10,527 nucleotides of DNA from Phoronis ovalis (lineage: Eukaryota > Phoronida > Phoronidae). The notes below the pieces were generated by a model, which saw nothing but the letters and a program-made list of their open reading frames with translations, did not search any database and was not told where the DNA came from. Shown in pieces: positions 7,501 to 10,527 of the stretch. The stretch covers positions 8,328-18,854 of the forward strand of contig JAOXYB010017109.1 of assembly GCA_028565635.1 (NCBI GenBank), written 5' to 3'. Each line of letters begins with the position of its first letter. Position 1 is the first letter of the stretch. The position numbers and the translations under genes are program-made.

Positions 7501-9908
7501 CCTCCAATGTATTTTGTTTTGTAGATCAGCTGTGGGTTACCTATCTATATCCAGTCCTCACATGGAACAGAATTAGAATTACAACACTTGTGGGTGTGCA
7601 GCAGTCTAGAAAATCGTGGCCAAGTTACCCTAATCTCTATGTGTTCAGATAAACCTCATTTGATACAATCATTCCAAGGTATGTACGTGGTATTTATATG
7701 GCTGCCTTATTAGTACTGATCGACCTGAATAATACAGACCTGGTATTATTTGGAATCCAGTATGGTGGTATTTATGAATACATTGTATAATCAATTGCAT
7801 TATTTAAATTACTTGACGATATCTAACCGTAATGTTTAGTTATAATATTTTACATAAAATTAATCATACATCAATTTATTGTAATTATTGTAATGCATGG
7901 TTGTGTTAAGAGGATAATTAACCTCATGGAAGTGTCTACTGTGATGTCGCATCTGAATGTTCTTTTTTTGGTGGCCTAAAAAATCCATTCAGTTTTCAAA
8001 CACTTAAAAGTAGAAAGACATTGATGTTTTCATATAGTGGTGGAAAGTTGATATACAAATATTCAGGTAGGCTGATGTTTGCAGAACTCTGCCATAGTCA
8101 GAAGTGTTTAAATCTGTTAAAGAATTTAAATCTGTTAAATACAAATGTGAATGAAGAGAATTATATATTTCAGCATGTGACGAAGCCATCACATGTGTTG
8201 AGCTAGTCAATGGTTTTGCTATGTTGGATGCACCTGAAGCATTTACTGAGGATACTGTGTGGATGGGTACAACTGGAAGCAGGTATGGATAATTTATATT
8301 AATTTTTTATATTACGTGAAGTTTTCTCAAAGAATACATTTTTCAATATCCATTTGGAACAAAAAGATTGATTTGTTTAATATTAATTACAATATTCAAA
8401 ATCACAGAGGTATGGATTTTCAATATCATGCTCTCGAGCTGGGGCTGAACCATTATTTTTAGATTGAGGATGTGGTATCAGGACAATGTTTTTTATCAAA
8501 TGCTGCAAATGCTATTTGTTTGTTATATTTACATCTGCTCCATTAATAGAAAAAAATGTTTCATTTGCTTTTAGAATTGTCATTCATTCATTGCCAAATC
8601 TAGATGCATCAGACAGCACTAGACCAAAACCCAAGCTAATATTCTCCACTCCAAGTCCTGCTACAAATCTCAAGGCTGTGAATGATAAATTGTTTGTCGC
8701 TATGGAAAACGGATCTGTTGCCATTTACACACGGACTAAAGGTCAGAAATACTAAAAATAAGAAAACTCAAGCTATCTAAAGATGGTGGACAGGGTGACA
8801 TGAAATAAACACAACACCACACTCTGTTTTTAAAAAAAATTGACTTCTCAAGTTTGACAAATAAAGTTGTATTTTTCTTGTTTTGTATTGTCTACTATAG
8901 TTCAAATACTTGTTTGTGGTTCCTTAAAGAATGTTTGTTCAGTTTGACGAAGTATTGTTCAAAAGCTGTTAAAAATGGTGCAGCGTAAATTGAAAATGAA
9001 CCAAAACTTGCCTATTTGGGATATTTTTAGATCACTCCCCAAAATATGTAATACTGCAATGCAGCTTTTTTCCATTTTAAAAACATAACTATATCGTAAG
9101 ATTTATTTTAACACCGAACTTGCTCTCTTTAGCACACCTGCATGTTGTTACCTATTTTTATCTGAGCCAGACTTTATTTTAATCTCTAAGGTGAATTTTT
9201 GACCAAAATGTGGTTCTTCATCTATGTTGGCTACCAGTCGTAAGAAATATAATATAAATCAAAGCAGTTTTTGTTTTTGAGTACATAATTGAGTTTATTT
9301 TTGTAAAGTATACATTGTTTTGCTCCTGAAATAGTATTGAAGAAGTGGCAATACTAAAAAAAAGTCTTCTGTTTATTTCATGTCACCCTGTACTGTATTT
9401 CTAGTTATATAAAATAATGAGAAATATTATTTGGTTTAGTTGTAATGTTGAATAGTTAAAGCACTACTAACATCGTTCCTCTAAAATTTTATAAAATTAG
9501 TCCTTTATGCAAAAAATACCTTGAAAGTGTGAGGAACCAGACATATGATACACTAATTTTTATTAATAAAAGTTTACAGTTGTGGCAGCATGAGGATGTT
9601 TAGTTCAGTGATCCTAGCATGCCACATGTCATAATCAAGAGGCAATGTGTATTGGTATAGTCAAATTGTCACTTTATAAACAGTCTTTTTAAGGAAGTTA
9701 CATATTCTTCACACATGCTGCTAAGGGTCACCATTATATGTATTTTTACATTTCACTGTTTTCAGCTGGAATATGGAAGCTGAAAGAACCCAGAATATCA
9801 GTTCTAGGATCCTCCCCTGTTACTTGTTTATTATTGGTAGGGGAACAGATGTTTGCTTCAAGTGACAAGGAAATACATGTTATTAGTACTGTGACCGAGT
9901 TGAAAGAG
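1348..9908 (+). CDS. ARHGEF10: ARHGEF10-family Rho guanine-nucleotide exchange factor, internal part (spliced)
   Basis: Proteins of this family catalyse GDP release from RhoA-type GTPases through a DH domain and carry a C-terminal WD40-like propeller. Exons are 1348-1524, 1638-1754, 1989-2081, 2399-2617, 3185-3434, 3737-3852, 4742-4860, 6368-6459, 7122-7240, optional 7406-7426, 7525-7678, 8174-8282, 8575-8741 and 9766-9908. All introns are GT-AG and phases match throughout, giving 625 codons without a stop (632 with the microexon). The DH signature [12 protein letters not shown] is followed by [21 protein letters not shown], the PH-like [19 protein letters not shown], a PH-end helix with [13 protein letters not shown], and propeller strands [15 protein letters not shown] and [11 protein letters not shown]. 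The order and spacing match vertebrate ARHGEF10/ARHGEF10L as I remember them. Family proteins are roughly 1,300 residues, so less than half is here; the N-terminus, DH helix 1 and most of the propeller lie outside. Invertebrates probably have one gene co-orthologous to both vertebrate copies, so the symbol names the family. No frameshift or in-frame stop is seen. Confidence 0.93.
1638..1754 (+). CDS. ARHGEF10: ARHGEF10-like exon: DH domain, middle helices
   Basis: This 39-codon, phase 0-0 exon reads from [13 protein letters not shown] to KPAFADFLK, with acceptor tcatttcag and donor gtacta. The Y-S-E-F-V-N-N-F run and the K-P-A-F-x-x-F-L motif are typical of this RhoGEF family. The intron before it (1525-1637) is only 113 bp and is open in one frame, so a naive ORF search runs through it to a stop at 1678-1680. 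Confidence 0.93.
1989..2081 (+). CDS. ARHGEF10: ARHGEF10-like exon: DH conserved region 3
   Basis: This 31-codon, phase 0-0 exon contains [17 protein letters not shown], the RhoGEF signature helix that contacts the GTPase switch regions. The K-P-x-Q-R-x-x-x-Y pattern is intact, which suggests a catalytically competent DH domain. The acceptor is tatcttgcag and the donor is ggtttg. It is preceded by [14 protein letters not shown], shorter than the matching vertebrate loop. Confidence 0.95.
2122..2340 (+). mobile_element. Possible 5' remnant of a DNA transposon in a RhoGEF intron
   Basis: The stretch opens with agggtgaccaaaaagtcttt, which looks like the terminal repeat of mariner/Tc1-type or related elements. 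About 100 bases later an ATG at 2226 opens a short reading frame ([10 protein letters not shown]..., stopping near 2331). No matching inverted repeat (such as ggtcaccct) occurs before the exon at 2399. If real, only one end survives. The right boundary given is approximate. Confidence 0.3.
2399..2617 (+). CDS. ARHGEF10: ARHGEF10-like exon: C-terminal DH helix and DH-PH linker
   Basis: This 73-codon, phase 0-0 exon runs from [17 protein letters not shown] through [20 protein letters not shown] to [10 protein letters not shown]. It forms the long last DH helix and the strand leading into the PH-like domain. The acceptor is aacttgtag and the donor is gtgagt. Conservation with ARHGEF10/10L is the highest in the window (LLKxTPxxHxDRLxLQxALTELExLAxKLNExKR). 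Confidence 0.95.
2618..3184 (+). other. Intron of the RhoGEF gene, 567 bp
   Basis: It is AT-rich between the donor gtgagt and the acceptor ttattctag. I see no repeat, coding segment or structured element in it. Confidence 0.85.
3185..3434 (+). CDS. ARHGEF10: ARHGEF10-like exon: PH-like domain, beta-sheet half
   Basis: This exon enters in phase 0 and leaves in phase 1 (83 codons plus one base). It reads [20 protein letters not shown], then [13 protein letters not shown] and [17 protein letters not shown]. The R-R-x-x-x-L-x-D-x-L-x-C-A strand followed by a K/R-Y-x-x-K-W strand is diagnostic for the divergent PH-like domain of ARHGEF10 proteins. The acceptor is ttattctag and the donor is aaag/gtagga. 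The tail [11 protein letters not shown] looks like a flexible loop. Confidence 0.93.
3435..3736 (+). other. Intron of the RhoGEF gene, 302 bp, with a decoy acceptor
   Basis: It runs from gtagga to the tag at 3734-3736. A second acceptor-like site, ttttgttcag, ends at 3713; its use would bring an in-frame TAG into the message at once. Confidence 0.8.
3737..3852 (+). CDS. ARHGEF10: ARHGEF10-like exon: helical insertion in the PH-like domain
   Basis: The exon supplies two bases to finish a Glu codon (G/AG), then 38 codons reading [20 protein letters not shown] to [10 protein letters not shown]. It ends in phase 0 before gttagt. The acceptor is the tag at 3734-3736. A second AG 23 bases upstream (3712-3713) keeps the frame but meets a stop codon, TAG at 3734-3736, so the downstream site is chosen. 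Sequence is weakly conserved, but it aligns with the helical stretch that interrupts the PH-like domain in the family. Confidence 0.85.
3891..4173. mobile_element. Short inverted-repeat element, hAT-like ends, MITE candidate
   Basis: The left end tgcagagatgccaagtc (3891-3907) and the reverse complement of the right end (4157-4173) agree at 16 of 17 bases. Further in, acagggaga (3921-3929) is repeated inverted at 4138-4146. The ends begin CAGAG/CAGTG, as hAT transposons do, but I find no matching 8-bp target duplication. The right arm also folds on itself (gtctccc 4137-4143 with gggagac 4153-4159). The core at about 3940-4003 is strikingly CpG-rich for an AT-rich intron. No transposase is encoded, so any movement would be non-autonomous. 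Confidence 0.65.
4174..4741 (+). other. Rest of the 889-bp intron after the inverted-repeat element
   Basis: Ordinary AT-rich intron ending in a long pyrimidine tract before the acceptor at 4740-4741. I see nothing further in it. Confidence 0.8.
4742..4860 (+). CDS. ARHGEF10: ARHGEF10-like exon: helical insertion, second half
   Basis: This exon has 39 codons plus two bases, reading [18 protein letters not shown] to STIQLLIPS, with acceptor tttctttcag and donor gtatgt. The end of a long helix (D-L-Q-K-N-L-Y-x-K-N-E) followed by a beta strand I-Q-L-L-I-P matches the family's pattern of a lysine/glutamate-rich helix leading to a Q-L-Q-L-P strand. Confidence 0.88.
4861..6367 (+). other. Largest intron of the RhoGEF gene, 1,507 bp
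   Basis: It runs from gtatgt to ttacttgcag. It holds a 13-bp tandem duplication (4974-4999) and, on the minus strand, an open frame from 5733 to 5401 that starts with TTG and resembles nothing I recognise. No terminal inverted repeats or coding exon are visible. Confidence 0.8.
4974..4999. repeat. 13-bp tandem duplication
   Basis: The unit ctatatttattcg occurs twice in a row without mismatch inside an intron. It is probably a replication-slippage duplication. Confidence 0.85.
6368..6459 (+). CDS. ARHGEF10: ARHGEF10-like exon: last strand and C-terminal helix of the PH-like domain
   Basis: The exon gives one base plus 30 codons plus one base, [20 protein letters not shown] then [10 protein letters not shown], with acceptor ttacttgcag and donor aaag/gtttgt. 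The tryptophan in R-D-W-V-L-D-F-Q is the hallmark residue of the C-terminal PH helix. The T-P-A-L-K-x-x-W pattern is shared with vertebrate ARHGEF10. It follows the largest intron in the window (1,507 bp). Confidence 0.92.
6460..7121 (+). other. Intron of the RhoGEF gene, 662 bp
   Basis: No exon is needed here: the flanking exons join in phase 1 and their homology is continuous ([13 protein letters not shown]). The section at about 6780-6990 is slightly richer in GC and ends in a acceptor-like gctttgtgcag, but I found no coding match to the family. Confidence 0.75.
7122..7240 (+). CDS. ARHGEF10: ARHGEF10-like exon: linker between PH-like domain and propeller
   Basis: The exon gives two bases plus 39 codons, reading [20 protein letters not shown] then [18 protein letters not shown], with acceptor ccttttcag and donor gtgagt. 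It matches the family segment with a W-[FV] pair followed by a H-P-L-x-x-x-x-M-P-V-like stretch. It ends in phase 0, so it can join either the microexon at 7406 or the exon at 7525. Confidence 0.9.
7406..7426 (+). CDS. ARHGEF10: Candidate 21-nt cassette microexon of the ARHGEF10-like gene
   Basis: Seven codons (KPLSASG) lie between an acceptor, acaattacag, and an unusually good donor, gtgagt at 7427. It is phase 0 on both sides, so inclusion or skipping both keep the frame. When skipped, the junction reads [11 protein letters not shown], which lines up directly with the vertebrate K-I-x-C sequence; this suggests the segment is optional or lineage-specific. It could instead be a chance pair of splice-like sites. 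Confidence 0.5.
7525..7678 (+). CDS. ARHGEF10: ARHGEF10-like exon: start of the WD40-like propeller
   Basis: This exon has 51 codons plus one base. It reads [14 protein letters not shown], then [20 protein letters not shown] and ending HLIQSFQ, with acceptor ttttgtag and donor aag/gtatgt. The strand pair L-W-V-C-S-S and G-Q-V-T-L-I-S is the first propeller blade, equivalent to the F-L-W-I-G-S...I-A-I-V-S-F strands of ARHGEF10. The frame one base over stops early at a TAG in gaacagaattag, so phase 0 entry is required. Confidence 0.92.
7679..8173 (+). other. Intron of the RhoGEF gene, 495 bp
   Basis: AT-rich intron from gtatgt to atatttcag. The only structure seen is a short direct repeat near its 3' end (8107-8139). 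Confidence 0.85.
8107..8139. repeat. 15-bp direct repeat near the acceptor
   Basis: The sequence tttaaatctgttaaa occurs at 8107-8121 and 8125-8139, an 18-bp period, 35 to 65 bases before the acceptor at 8172-8173. A likely slippage duplication that overlaps the probable branch-point region. Confidence 0.85.
8174..8282 (+). CDS. ARHGEF10: ARHGEF10-like exon: propeller strands
   Basis: The exon gives two bases, 35 codons and two bases, reading [17 protein letters not shown] to [11 protein letters not shown], with acceptor atatttcag and donor ag/gtatgg. The strand V-W-M-G-T-T-G-S matches the I-C-V-G-T-E-E-G-S strand of the vertebrate proteins. The preceding D-A-P-E-A-F-T-E-D stretch takes the place of the acidic, proline-rich loop there, and is much shorter. 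Confidence 0.92.
8575..8741 (+). CDS. ARHGEF10: ARHGEF10-like exon: propeller strands
   Basis: The exon gives one base, 55 codons and one base. It begins [10 protein letters not shown], continues [18 protein letters not shown] and ends [17 protein letters not shown]. The strand [13 protein letters not shown] matches the family's L-Y-A-G-L-x-N-G-A-V-A-S-Y. The acceptor is gcttttag. The donor aaag/gtcaga is weak (C at +3), but phase and homology both require it. Confidence 0.92.
8791..9390. mobile_element. 600-bp MITE with perfect 20-bp terminal inverted repeats
   Basis: The left end cagggtgacatgaaataaac (8791-8810) is the exact reverse complement of the right end (9371-9390), and the match extends one base outward. 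The element is exactly 600 bp. The right flank is TA and the left flank GA, consistent with a TA target duplication with one substitution, as for Tc1/mariner-type elements. No transposase frame is visible, so it is a non-autonomous copy. It fills over half of the 1,024-bp intron at 8742-9765 and avoids both splice sites. The perfect repeats suggest a fairly young insertion. Confidence 0.88.
9391..9765 (+). other. Intron sequence between the MITE and the last visible exon
   Basis: AT-rich intron ending in the polypyrimidine tract tgttttcag. No coding or structured feature is seen. Confidence 0.85.
9766..9908 (+). CDS. ARHGEF10: ARHGEF10-like exon: propeller strands, last exon in the window
   Basis: The exon gives two bases plus 47 codons, reading [20 protein letters not shown] then [20 protein letters not shown], ending ELKE, with acceptor tgttttcag and donor gag/gtatgt. 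The P-V-T-C-L-L-L...M-F-A-S-S pair matches the P-V-R-S-L-L-M...L-W-A-A-S strands of ARHGEF10. It ends in phase 0, and the remaining blades and the stop codon lie beyond the window. Confidence 0.92.
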
Positions 9909-10455
9909 GTATGTTGTTGACAGGACCTGTTTTCAATTAATATGCACTAAGAGGGCATTAGTTGTCTTTTAAAAACGCATTGAAATCCGCAGTTCTGTGT
10001 TTTGTAAATTAATCACATTAGTGCTCAGAGAACTCCGTGATTGCTCATTCGCAATATGCAGAATTTGCGGTTCAATTGTATTTTCACTAATACGTGCAAC
10101 TAGTTTGGTGAGCCTGCACTTACCAGCTGTGTAGTTAAGGTTTATAATTGGTAACTAAGGTAATGACAACTAGTGGCCTCTAGTGGTTGATTCTTCATCT
10201 TTTGTTACATTAAGTCTGTGACAGAACCAGAATTTTGTGAAAGAATTCAAGATTTATAACTTTTTGTCTTCATTTTGCTGTAAAATACAGTTCTTTGAAA
10301 TTTTAAAAATTCACTTATTTTTAAAGATTTAATATTCGTTGAACTGTTTACACTGCCCAGAAATTAAAATATAAAAAATTGCAGCTACCAAATTGAGAAT
10401 TTTTTCTTCATTTGATCAATGTAAATTACAAAACAGAAAACACACAGACATTATT
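9909..10455 (+). other. Start of the intron after the last visible exon
   Basis: It begins with the donor gtatgt and stays AT-rich. I found no further propeller exon, so the intron continues past the window edge. Confidence 0.75.
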
Positions 10456-10527
10456 GTACCCCCAGCAGTAGGCTGGAGGTACTTTGGATTTACCCTGTAA
10501 CCGCCGCGTCCGCCGCGTCAAATTCAC
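10456..10527. repeat. Hairpin and CpG-rich tandem repeat at the right edge
   Basis: An 11-bp stem with one mismatch pairs 10456-10466 with 10472-10482 around a 5-base loop. It is followed at 10501-10518 by two perfect copies of ccgccgcgt. This abrupt CpG-rich change in an AT-rich intron suggests the end of an inserted element whose remainder lies outside the window. Confidence 0.5.

Noticed and set aside
7406-7576. Exon read-through from the microexon acceptor to the TAG at 7574-7576
   Set aside because: This frame ends in a stop and misses the conserved propeller strand. The next exon has to be read in the frame set by its own acceptor at 7523-7524.

Overview
This is animal nuclear DNA, most likely from an arthropod and probably an insect. 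It is AT-rich, has GT-AG introns of about 100 to 1,500 bp, and its introns carry short terminal-inverted-repeat elements. No bacterial operon, rRNA, tRNA or CRISPR array is visible. The species cannot be named from the sequence.

Almost the whole window is the middle of one plus-strand gene, an invertebrate member of the ARHGEF10/ARHGEF10L family of Rho guanine-nucleotide exchange factors. Thirteen constitutive coding exons between 1348 and 9908 join with consistent phases into 625 uninterrupted codons. In order they encode the Dbl-homology (DH) domain from just inside its N-terminal end (1348-2617), a divergent PH-like module with a helical insertion (3185-6459), a linker (7122-7678), and the first blades of the C-terminal WD40-like beta-propeller (about 7525-9908). 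The start of the gene lies upstream of the window and the rest of the propeller lies downstream. A possible fourteenth exon, a 21-nt in-frame microexon at 7406-7426, sits exactly where the vertebrate proteins read straight through.

The first ~1.3 kb, read as intron or sequence upstream of the first visible exon, holds a perfect 77-bp direct repeat (168-bp period, cut by the window edge) and an intronless 94-codon ORF (564-848). The ORF has a good start context, coding-like composition and poly(A) signals after it, but no recognised family. It is the best candidate here for something undescribed.

The introns hold mobile-element remnants: a 600-bp MITE with perfect 20-bp terminal inverted repeats (8791-9390), a ~280-bp imperfect inverted-repeat element with hAT-like ends and a CpG-rich core (3891-4173), a possible 5' remnant of another DNA transposon (from 2122), and a hairpin plus CpG-rich tandem repeat running into the right edge (10456-10527). 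I saw no clear new multi-gene system.
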